DNA of 64,000 nucleotides. Source: Trichopria drosophilae. Taxonomy: Eukaryota; Arthropoda; Insecta; Hymenoptera; Diapriidae. Both the position numbers and the translations under genes were made by a program. The stretch lies in contig CM059586.1 in assembly GCA_030407085.1 (NCBI GenBank), positions 12,356,001 through 12,420,000 of the forward strand. The letters run 5' to 3'. Below are positions 9,563 through 18,859 of this stretch, one piece after another (the first letter of the stretch is position 1; each line of letters starts with the position of its first letter). The notes beneath the pieces were generated by a model that was given only the letters and a program-made list of their open reading frames with translations, made no database searches and had not been told where the DNA came from.

Positions 9563-12500
9563 ATGAAAATAACCCAATGGAATGTAAATGGTTTCTACAA
9601 AAGATTGCCATATTTAAAAATTCTTCTAAATGAGGAAAACCCCTCAATATTATGCCTTCAAGAAACTCACTTCCAAGGGAATAAATGTGCCCAGATTTCA
9701 GGTTCCAACAAATTTTTCAAAAATAGAGAAGAATTCCAGCATGCTAGTGAAGGAGTAACAATATATGTTAAAAACAACATTACTTGTGAAGAAATTGATT
9801 TAGTGACATCACTAGAAGCAGTAGCTGTTACTATTAAAATGAAAACAAAAATAACAATATGTAACGTTTATCTACCAAACAGTCGCGAAATTAACACCAA
9901 GGAACAATATGACTTACTAAAACAACTTCCGAAACCATTAATCATGTGCGGTGATTTCAACAGTCATAATATAATCTGGGGATCAGAAAACACAGATACT
10001 AGAGGAAAACTTTTTGAAAAATGGATTGACGACTGCGAATTATTAATCTTAAATGATGGAAATCCAACACACTTCACTGCTGCTTCGGGATGTGAAAGCG
10101 CCATTGATCTAAGTATATGTAGCGCTAATCTTGGCGGAAAATTGGAATGGCACATGGAAAATAAACTATATGACAGCGACCACTACCCCATACATATCCA
10201 TATACATAGTGAAGATGAAAATAATTTTGTACCACAAAAACCCTCGAGTTGGAAATTTAAGAAAGCTGACTGGGCGCAATACAAAATATTAATATCCAAA
10301 TATATTACAGAATTAAAAGATCCAAATCATTCAAACGGATCACTCCGAAATGTCGACGAACTCCTACAATCATTTATGGAAAAAATTAGGACAGCAGCAA
10401 ATGAAACAATCCCACGAAGATCAAATAAACTTCCAAAAAGAACAGTACCTAGGTGGAATGAAATATGTGAAACCAGCAGGAAAAAAGCGCATCATGCCTT
10501 CAATCAATATAAGAAACACAAAACCGACGAATTAAAAATTGAATACAAAAAAATGAGAGCTGTAGCCAGAAGAAATATGAAAGAGAGTATGCGAGACTCG
10601 TGGAGACGATATATATCATCAATGAATAGCAACGCTCCGACCGATCAAATATGGAAAAAAGTAAGACAATTACAAGGTCAACGAAATGATTCCTTCACAA
10701 AAATTTTATACAACACTGAGGGATTAGCGACTATGGATCATAAAGATATGACAAATTTCTTTGCAAAAACATTCGCGCATAACTCCAGTAACTCAAACAA
10801 TAGTAAAAGCTTCCTGGATCATAAAAATAAACTCGAAAATGAGCAACTCAGTGAAAAGGAAAATCAAGACGAAATTGATGAAAGAAGATCTAAACAAGAC
10901 ATTCCAGTTGAAATAAACTCAGAATTTAGCCTACTGGAATTAAAATATGCAATCTCCACATGTAAAAATAGCAGCCCGGGACCTGATCAAATCCCGATGA
11001 TACTCATAAAACAACTTCCCCAAGAGGGTCTATTATACCTATTAAAACTACTGAACTATGTCGGGAAATCGGAAACATTCCCAAATATATGGAGATCAGC
11101 AATCGTGATTCCAGTTCCAAAACCCGGAAAAGATCTAACACAAAGCACAAGCTACCGTCCAATATCACTGACCTGCAATCTAGGAAAGATATTAGAAAAA
11201 ATGATAAACCGAAGGCTAAAATGGACCTTAGAAAAAATGAACTGGTTCGCAAAAAACCACAGTGGTTTTAGGCAGTTTCGATCAACGTCAGATCATCTTA
11301 TTAAATTCCAAACTGAAATATGCAATGCCTTCGCAAATAACTTACATTTAGCAGTAATATCGTTAGATCTAGAAAAAGCTTACGAAATGGTATGGAGAGC
11401 TCGAATCATAAATATTATGAAACATATAGGGTTTAAAGGTCATATACTCGAATATATAAAAAACTTTCTATATAACCGAACGTTTCAAGTAAGAATTGGT
11501 TCCTTATTATCCGAAAACTCGATTATAGAAAATGGTGTTCCACAAGGATCAGTTATAAGCGTCATCCTGTTTCTAATAGCCATCAACCATATTATGTCAC
11601 AAATAAAGCTACCAGTGAAAGGAAACATCTTTGCAGACGACTTAACCATTATGTGTGCTGGGAAAAATTTCGAAACTACTATGGAAATTTTGCAAGAAAC
11701 CCTAAATAGACTAAACGACTGGTGTAATGAAACAGGATTTAGATTCTCCAATACAAAATCAGAAATCATAATCTTTGCAAATAGTAAAAAGAACATCAAT
11801 TGGGCACCAAAAATACATCTCCGAGAAACCGAATTGAGAAGAGTCCAGAGTACAAAAATCCTAGGAATGACATTCGATTCTAAAATGTCATGGATAGAAC
11901 ATATAAAAAAATTGAAACTGGAACGCAACAAAAGAATAAATGTCCTAAAAATGTTAGCATCAAAAAACTGGGGAGCAGATATAAAAACTCTAAAAGCAAC
12001 CTATAATGCTATAGTTAAAAGCAAATTGGACTACGGAGCAACTATATATGGATCTGCCAAACCTCATACTCTTGAAAAACTAAACCCGATACAAACAACG
12101 GCACTAAGATTAGTTACTGGGGCATTCCGGACCAGTCCAAACACAAGTGTTCTTGCCGAAGCGAACGAAATCCCGCTAAAATTACGTAGGAATATACTAC
12201 TATTAAATTTGGAAATTGGTAACATCTCCGATGATACAATCTACCTGCCCAACAATGTAAACAGATCAATCCCCCATGAAAAGGAATTTGAAAAACGCTC
12301 TTCTTTACCGAAACCATTTCATGTTCGTCTAAAAACAGCTATCAACGAAATCAATCTACCAGAGCTAAAAGTACAATCCAGAGCAACCTCTCCTTTTCCT
12401 CCTTGGAACCCTCCTTCGATTGAAATAGACATATCTATTTTAAATAACAGCAGTAATAAAAGAAATACATCAGAAATGTACTATAAAAACCGTTTCAACG

Positions 12501-13318
12501 AACTTGTAAATAAATATCCTACCTACATAAAAATCTTCACAGATGGTTCCGTCCATAGTGAACTACGGGGATGTGCAGTTATATACAAGAAGGAGACCAT
12601 AAAATGTAAACTTCCGAAGGCTAACTCAATAGAAACATGTGAAGCATTTGCCATCCTGCAAGCGTTGATCAAATTTGAAGAAAGCGAAGATCAAAATGCA
12701 ATTACCTTCACAGATCCTCTAACGGCATTAAAAACCATTAAAAATGTCCACACGACAAACCAACTTATCCACAGTATCCAGAAAAAGATAGTAGAAATAA
12801 AAGAAAAACTAAAGATTATTCTGGCATGGATACCATCGCACCAAGGAATAGAGGGAAATGAAAAAGCAGATATTGCAGCTAAACTCGCCACTACCACAGG
12901 CACAGAAATAAATCACCCAATATCTATACAAGATGCAATAAAGGCAGTAAAAGAAGAAACGCTAAATAAATGGGATACAATATGGAAACTTCTCAACACA
13001 AAACTCAATAAAGTCAGACAAAGCGCAAGACAAAAAATACCAAGCCTAAAAAACAGAAAACAACAGTGCCTATTGACACGATTGAGAATTGGACATACAA
13101 ACCTCACTCACATACATCTTATCACCAAATCACCCGCTCTACCTTGTCCAAGATGTGGATTACCAGTCACAGTGGAACACCTACTGGAAGATTCAATACA
13201 CGAAGATCTGAGACATAAGCACCAACTAACACGAAACATCGAAGAAACGTTAAACGAAAACCAAATTGTTTTTCTAGAAAAATACCTACAAGAAATGAAA
13301 GTGTTTAACTTAATATAA
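9563..13318 (+). CDS. I-type LINE ORF2: endonuclease, reverse transcriptase, RNase H
   Basis: 1251 residues. I chose ATG 9563, five bases after the ORF1 TAG (9555-9557), because the endonuclease fold starts there (MKITQWNVNGF). The frame is open further up to 9524, overlapping ORF1. Endonuclease: N7, E in CLQETHF, GDFNSHN and SDH all present. Reverse transcriptase: SSPGPDQIP, SYRPISLTCNLGKILEKMI, GVPQGSVIS and the catalytic FADD at about residues 690-693. RNase H: TDGS (D994), the ETCEA Glu, FTDPL Asp and the EKAD Asp all present. C-terminal CPRCG with HLL follows, but the expected next Cys is absent (EHLLEDSIHEDLRHKH). This is the enzyme for target-primed reverse transcription. No stops or frameshifts. 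Confidence 0.93.
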   Translation: MKITQWNVNGFYKRLPYLKILLNEENPSILCLQETHFQGNKCAQISGSNKFFKNREEFQHASEGVTIYVKNNITCEEIDLVTSLEAVAVTIKMKTKITICNVYLPNSREINTKEQYDLLKQLPKPLIMCGDFNSHNIIWGSENTDTRGKLFEKWIDDCELLILNDGNPTHFTAASGCESAIDLSICSANLGGKLEWHMENKLYDSDHYPIHIHIHSEDENNFVPQKPSSWKFKKADWAQYKILISKYITELKDPNHSNGSLRNVDELLQSFMEKIRTAANETIPRRSNKLPKRTVPRWNEICETSRKKAHHAFNQYKKHKTDELKIEYKKMRAVARRNMKESMRDSWRRYISSMNSNAPTDQIWKKVRQLQGQRNDSFTKILYNTEGLATMDHKDMTNFFAKTFAHNSSNSNNSKSFLDHKNKLENEQLSEKENQDEIDERRSKQDIPVEINSEFSLLELKYAISTCKNSSPGPDQIPMILIKQLPQEGLLYLLKLLNYVGKSETFPNIWRSAIVIPVPKPGKDLTQSTSYRPISLTCNLGKILEKMINRRLKWTLEKMNWFAKNHSGFRQFRSTSDHLIKFQTEICNAFANNLHLAVISLDLEKAYEMVWRARIINIMKHIGFKGHILEYIKNFLYNRTFQVRIGSLLSENSIIENGVPQGSVISVILFLIAINHIMSQIKLPVKGNIFADDLTIMCAGKNFETTMEILQETLNRLNDWCNETGFRFSNTKSEIIIFANSKKNINWAPKIHLRETELRRVQSTKILGMTFDSKMSWIEHIKKLKLERNKRINVLKMLASKNWGADIKTLKATYNAIVKSKLDYGATIYGSAKPHTLEKLNPIQTTALRLVTGAFRTSPNTSVLAEANEIPLKLRRNILLLNLEIGNISDDTIYLPNNVNRSIPHEKEFEKRSSLPKPFHVRLKTAINEINLPELKVQSRATSPFPPWNPPSIEIDISILNNSSNKRNTSEMYYKNRFNELVNKYPTYIKIFTDGSVHSELRGCAVIYKKETIKCKLPKANSIETCEAFAILQALIKFEESEDQNAITFTDPLTALKTIKNVHTTNQLIHSIQKKIVEIKEKLKIILAWIPSHQGIEGNEKADIAAKLATTTGTEINHPISIQDAIKAVKEETLNKWDTIWKLLNTKLNKVRQSARQKIPSLKNRKQQCLLTRLRIGHTNLTHIHLITKSPALPCPRCGLPVTVEHLLEDSIHEDLRHKHQLTRNIEETLNENQIVFLEKYLQEMKVFNLI

Positions 13319-13405
13319 ATACAGTTATATCTATGTGATCTGTAAACAGTGGTCGCTCATGATCTGGATGTTAATGCGACCTATAAATAAATTTAATAAA
13401 AAAAA

Positions 13406-13415
13406 AAGGAGTCAT
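13406..13415 (+). repeat. Right target-site duplication of the I-type LINE
   Basis: aaggagtcat, an exact match to 8046-8055. Its first two A residues cannot be separated from the poly-A tail, so the duplication could be 8-10 bp. Confidence 0.7.
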
Positions 13416-13634
13416 TTCTGTTACCTCTATTACGCCCCACGTTTTCCATTTTAAGTCTTAAAAATATTTTATTTCCTAATAAAATGAAAAATTATTGCGT
13501 ATTTATTTCGGCATGGTATTAGTGACCTGTGGGGATGGGAAAAATTATTTTAACCTTTTTAGTCCATTTATAAAAACGTGGTTTTTAAAAAGAATTTTTT
13601 ATTTATTAATTATTTAATTATTATTCCTCAGAAG
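13410..13634 (-). repeat. Right arm of foldback element
   Basis: Inverted copy of the arm at 7739-7964. It begins immediately after the LINE poly-A (gtcatttctgttacc) and its outer end is near tcagaag at 13628-13634. The first bases of this arm also serve as the right copy of the LINE target-site duplication, which places the LINE insertion at the inner edge of this arm. Confidence 0.85.
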
Positions 13635-13723
13635 GAATCGTCCTTTTCACACAATTTTATATCACTACAGCTGCAGGTCGGCTTGCGAGATAGCGCCATA
13701 CCTCAGAATGCCGTTCTTTGTTG

Positions 13724-14080
13724 TTATTGATCGCGTTGTTTTAGATCACCCAAAACCCTATTAGTGATGTCGGATGGATCATCACCGTTGCCATTCCTCA
13801 ACTCCACGTTACATCCATTCTCGAGGAGAAGGTGTCCAGCTTCATTGTTCTGCAGAATCACAGCCAAGTGGAGCGGAGTATTTACATCGTCGTCAGCTGC
13901 ATTGATGTCGGGATACCACTCCAATAGCAGCTGAAGAATTCTACTTCCTGAGTTATATATAGCCGCATGGAGAGCCGTGGATCCATTTTCTTGTCGTCCG
14001 TTGATGTCGGCTCCGTTCAGCAGCAACCTTTTAACCTCCTCCAGATTTTCTTCGAAAACTGCCTTATAGAGTAGACACAT
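13724..14080 (-). CDS. Small ankyrin-repeat protein
   Basis: 118 residues in one open frame. Three ankyrin repeats: about residues 1-30 (LLLNGADINGRQENGSTALH spans the turn), 33-66 (STALHAAIYNSGSRILQLLL), and 67-100 (NTPLHLAVILQNNEAGHLLL), then a partial fourth (NGCNVELRNGNGDDPSDI). There is no signal peptide and no membrane segment. The frame is open about 70 bp upstream of the Met without another ATG, so a 5' exon is possible. It lies 4.8 kb beyond the end of dorsal on the same strand. Ankyrin stacks of this kind are the fold of IkB/Cactus-type inhibitors and of wasp polydnavirus vankyrins, but generic ankyrin proteins look the same. Partner unknown. Confidence 0.65.
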   Translation of the reverse strand: MCLLYKAVFEENLEEVKRLLLNGADINGRQENGSTALHAAIYNSGSRILQLLLEWYPDINAADDDVNTPLHLAVILQNNEAGHLLLENGCNVELRNGNGDDPSDITNRVLGDLKQRDQ

Positions 14081-14835
14081 TCTTCTGATGTACGTCCTTC
14101 TTCGGTTATAGTTAACTTGGAACTGGTCGACTTGTAGCGAAGGTTTCGATCATGAGGTGGTCAAAAACAGGTGATGATGGAGGGGCAAAAATTGTTTACC
14201 AAACGACACTTCGGAATGGTAAGTATCCGGTGGGTCGGTTGATAAGCCTAATTACTTTCCCTTCCGATATTCTTGTCTGGACCTTTCATTTTCTTTACCT
14301 GATATCAATGGGTCATGTTTTTAGGGTGTCATTTTTATGATGTCTAGGCAATAACAAAATTTGGAATCGGCTTAATGGTTCCAGACTAGTTAGCATACGT
14401 TTATTTAATATTCAATAACCTAAGGTCTCTAACTTTCCAAATTTGTTAAGTATTTTACTGACATTTTAAGTTTATGGGGTGCATTTTATCATCCTGCCAG
14501 TTTAATCCGAGAGAGTATTAATAGCTTTTTTGTTCTTCACATTTCATTGACAATAATAATAAATAATTAAATAAATAATTAAATAAATAAAATACATTGC
14601 ATTAGCAGTGCGAATATGAGGCTATTATGGACATTCGATTTTCTTGACCTATTGGCACGGCATAATCAACAGGTCATGTTTTGACGGACTTGATTTTAAA
14701 ATGTCCTGGAAACCATAACTTTTGTAATCTTATTTACGGTTTCAGAATTTATTAACCTATTCTTGTTTACTAAATTAGAATACGCAATGACCAAATGTTT
14801 GCAACTTTCTAAATTCTGGAAATATTTTAAACGTG
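14081..14835. other. Intergenic, no gene recognised
   Basis: AT-rich. A 62-codon plus frame at 14152-14340 has no recognisable domain. A taaataattaaataa-type simple repeat lies at about 14560-14590. Confidence 0.4.
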
Positions 14836-14839
14836 TTTG

Positions 14840-15512
14840 ACTATTGTCTGAAAAAGTATTGAATTTGGTCATCTCGGCAAAAAAATTACCCTATTGCTTT
14901 TCATCAAATTTCGACGTTTCGACCCCCTACCCCCCAGAGATAGTCTTTGCCAGCCCCTCGGGCGCGGTGACCACCTACGGGCGCAAAGTTCTTTTACGCC
15001 CTTGATACGAAAATAACTATTTCGATATATCTAAAAGATGGCTTATAGTATCTAAAAGATATCCGTCAGAGATCTTTTCGACACTTTCAAGATATCTTTG
15101 ACGAATTATATGTATATATATTGTATATCTAATATCATAATAATACAGACAGTAATTAGTAAAACACAGTAAACATGTAATATGCATCGAATAGTCTATT
15201 ACAATACAAGTGCTTGAAGTAAGTGTTTTGCAACTTGTATTTATTAATACTTCGGCTGGCCTGTTGTCGGGGTCGAAGTTTTGAAAATGCTCATTTTCAA
15301 TTTTCATACATATAAGAAACACTATATTGTTGTAACATATCTATCGAAGCAAATATGATTGGACCCCCAAATATCAATATAATTTTATAATATAATTGAA
15401 AGCTGTTAGTAAACAAACGAGTCTTAAGGAATAGCCGACTCTCCACTGGGTCGAAGTTTCTGAGCGAGCGAAGCGAGCGAAGCGAGCGAGGCACCACGCC
15501 AACACTAGTTTT
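14840..15512 (-). repeat. Dispersed repeat, copy A (inverted partner at 37.7 kb)
   Basis: Reverse-complement match to 37725-38350. Shared blocks include aaaactagtgttggcg at one end, the cttcgacccc and ggccagcc region, the atatcttttagata arrays, and attgaatttggtca at the other end. By eye the copies are about 90% alike, with one indel of some tens of bases around 15340-15380. A short tandem of gcgagcgaa units is at 15459-15490. No open frame is conserved, so this is a nonautonomous element. Confidence 0.8.
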
Positions 15513-18500
15513 AATATGAATTAATTTTAATATAATTTAATATGAAATGATAATATTTATTGAACATATGATTGGACAATTTTCAGTTTAAATATTTATG
15601 TTCCTCTCCTTATTACATTTTAATGAGTACATAATGCAATCAATTATTACTTCAAATGAAAACGGAATAGTGTTTCACATGGAAACAAACCTTCAAAAAT
15701 TGTTTCGACAATTAAATTATTTTTACTCGTATAAACAATTTTATGTACTATACAACACTACATTGTACACTTGTTGATGAATATATTTGTAACTTAAGAA
15801 ATATACATAAATACGATGTCTTTAAGTATCTCAAACTGATTTCGTTATGATTTTGTGAACGTTTTATGAATAATGAAAATAATTTTTCTTTTGAACGATT
15901 TCATAAGGCGGATAAAAAACGAAAAAGACCAAATAATCCATTAATGCTGAAAGTTTCCTAATTTTAACGGTATACTTGCAGTGCGTATGCTTACTAAGGG
16001 CCATAAATTATTTCACCAAACTTTGTCTTGCTTGTAAATGATATATAACCACATGAAATGAAACACTTACAACTTAAAAATATGATATGTTTAGCAATAA
16101 AATTAAAGACATATAAAAGATTTAATCTAAAGCTAATTCAAATGTGATCGATTATTTTAAACGTGACATATCTGGGTACAAGATGATAATTACACGATTA
16201 TCTTAAAACTAAAAACAATTTAATGATTATTATGAATGATTATTTCCAACCAAATATGTATACATTTTACCATTTATGTTACACGCTCGAAATAATATTT
16301 TCTTGTTGTAACTGAATTGTTTGGTTGATCCATATTAATTGCTTATAATTTTTTGACGACTTAGTCAATAAAGAGATTAATGAAATAATAAAAATATTAA
16401 AATAAAAAAACTTCCGATTTTTCGAAACCACGATTTTTTCGTTTTTTACGGTTTTTTCGAAATTAAGAAAAAATATAGGGTTTTACGGCAATTTTGAGTG
16501 AGAGAGATTAAAAATGTATTTATTGGTGTCCTGGCCACTACGAGCCGTGGACACAACTCAAGAGAAAGAGATGGAGAGGGAGAAAGAGAGAGAGAGGGGG
16601 AAATAAAGTTCTTACTTATCTCTGTGAACCTAAATCAAAATGGAATACATCCCACTTTGCGCCACCCGCTTTGCCCCAAAATAGAATTTTTTTCAACACG
16701 TCGTAAAAAATCATCCTCAACCCCAAATGAAACAAATAAAAAACGAAAATAGAGTGTAAGAGAAGACTATTAAGTCATCCAATTCAGATTTTAATTACGG
16801 TTAATTTGTTGATACTTACTAATCGATTGAAAATATGTATGAATTTACAAATTGACTTCGACTTCCTAGGTCATGTTCGAACGGTTGGTAAATATTGAAT
16901 GGAAACTGAAATATGTTTCAAAATTTGTATTGCAATAACTCTTTTGTAAATAAACAATGCAAACAAACACATAAGAAATGTTCTAATATAGCGAAACTGC
17001 AAAATCCCACTTTGCCCCTACTTCCCCTACAGCTTCAAAAAGTCTAATGCACGGTTAATAGCAGTAATTCTGAGCAAAGGTAATAAAATGAGACGTAATT
17101 TTATTTATACAAGGTTTACACAAGTTATAAGGAACTCAAAATATACTCCAAAGTTTTTTGAAGTCGCTCAAGGTGAATCCAAGGTCAAATTTACAACTTA
17201 ATAGCCCTAAAGGATTAAGAATTTAAAACTTCATTTTCAGGATTCACACGTTGACTAATTTTCAGAAAATAATGGAAACTCTAGGGAAGAGCAAGAAAAA
17301 AGGTTTCATCAAGATCTTAATGAATTTGAAAGTAGATTTCAAGGACGGTGGGGCATCAACATGTTTGCAGACTACTGTTGGATGATCAAAAGAGAAACTT
17401 CATCAAAGATAGTACAAAAACGTAAACGAAATCCTTAATGAAGTAAGAGAAATATAGAACTCCACGTCTACCAACACTAAAGGTACCTCGAACTTCAGTG
17501 AAGGTATCATCTAAATTTATAACTTATCTTCAGTTAGATTGAAAGTAAAATGCATAATTTTGAAACTTTAAATTCCCTAATATCTAATTTTGAATAAAAA
17601 ATTATTTACAACCCTCTCAAGCAGACACATATAACTCTATATACTCGAAATCCATTTAAAAATACTATACTCTTAAAACTCAAAGCCACATCGTTTAAAT
17701 CTCACAAATTTCAAATGACTAAGATTGTGGGTTTTGGGAGTTGTGCGCTTGGTGGTTGCTGACTTGAAATATAATTTAAAGCTAAAATTAAATAAATCAC
17801 ATCTTATTTTATGTCTTCGAAGTGGCCATTTCTGAGCAATTTAATAGAAAACAATAACTTTGTAAGACATTTTTGCAATCAGTAAGTCATGATTTAGCAA
17901 ATTTAAATTAGCAGATTACTATCATAACTTCAGTAAAATAGATAACAAATCAATAGTTACGTTAATTATATTTAACTATATCACCATGTATTATAAACGG
18001 TTTGAGTAAATTAAATTTGTTTAGGAAACTACAATAAATTTGCTATTTTTACCTGCGAATGAGTGCACACAACCATTCCAGTTTTTCTGCGTTGCATAGA
18101 TGAGGAAATTTTCTTCAAAAACTTTAGTACAATAAATCTTTTTCTTCTTTACTTTATTCGAGATTCTTAACATTAATTATAAACTTATGAAATAATGTAG
18201 TAACAAGTGCAATTAGGATCTATGTTTTATGTAATTCGTATTACATAATAAAGGCGAGACACAGCACATGGTAATTTTTATTCTGATATCTGCAATAACG
18301 AACGATACAAAAATAATCGCAGATATCCGAAAGCTTATTGCATATCCTATTTTTTAAATATAGGATTATATATTGATATATAAAAATACGTAACGTTAAA
18401 AAACGGACATGTGTTCATCTCACTTCAACGTATACTTTAACGCATACTACTAAAACTTAAATAAAATATGACACTAGATATAACGTTTCGAAATAATCCA

Positions 18501-18838
18501 CTTATAGTAGAAAGAGAGCATAATTTTAATGCACAATTAAATAAGTGCATATGTAAAATAGAACTGAGTATACTTGTAAAATAAACATAATGTCTATTCT
18601 TACAGTAACTGAATAATTTGAATGTTTACAATTAAAACTATACAAAATCTGATAACAATATGTACAATACTTATATACAAATAACTTGAAGTTACGTATA
18701 CAAATATGGAAAAATATATACAATTAACTAACCTACATAATAATATACACTGTACAAATCACGCGATACAAAGGAATACGATGCAACTGTTCTTCTTAGA
18801 TTTCAAATTCGTATTTTTCAAATTTTCTTGAAAACTGC
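15513..18838. other. Intergenic plus probable dorsal 3' UTR
   Basis: No coding signal. A purine-rich GA tract lies at 16559-16603. The strings atcccactttg.gcc and tttgccccta recur (16650-16680, 17000-17030), suggesting a repeat. The right part, from about 18.1 kb to the dorsal stop, should contain the dorsal 3' UTR. Confidence 0.4.
18277..18282 (-). terminator. Candidate polyadenylation signal for dorsal
   Basis: AATAAA on the minus strand, 557 bp beyond the dorsal stop codon. A second one lies at 18153-18158. In DNA this AT-rich such hexamers occur by chance, so the choice is weak. Confidence 0.25.
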
Positions 18839-18859
18839 TTAAAAATCCAATGTGCTCAG
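18839..18859 (-). CDS. dl: dorsal exon 12: last six codons and stop
   Basis: After a 64-bp intron with acceptor ttttttacag the frame reads LSTLDF then TAA (18841-18839). Intron 10-type retention would instead read on without a stop to 18759. Confidence 0.6.
   Translation of the reverse strand: MSTLDF

Larger units (their letters stand above)
8056..13405 (+). mobile_element. Near full-length I-type non-LTR retrotransposon
   Basis: Complete architecture: a 5' end at an initiator, about 218 bp of 5' UTR, ORF1 with a CCHC knuckle, ORF2 with endonuclease, reverse transcriptase and RNase H, a short 3' UTR and a poly-A tail (13398-13407), all bounded by a 10-bp target duplication. Presence of RNase H plus the AP endonuclease places it in the I group rather than Jockey. 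ORF2 is open for 1251 codons with all catalytic residues visible, so the insertion is young. The one clear lesion is an early stop in ORF1. It sits in the loop edge of a foldback element. Confidence 0.9.

Noticed and set aside
11004..13107. Minus-strand open frames within the I-type LINE
   Set aside because: Shadows of ORF2; no family resemblance.
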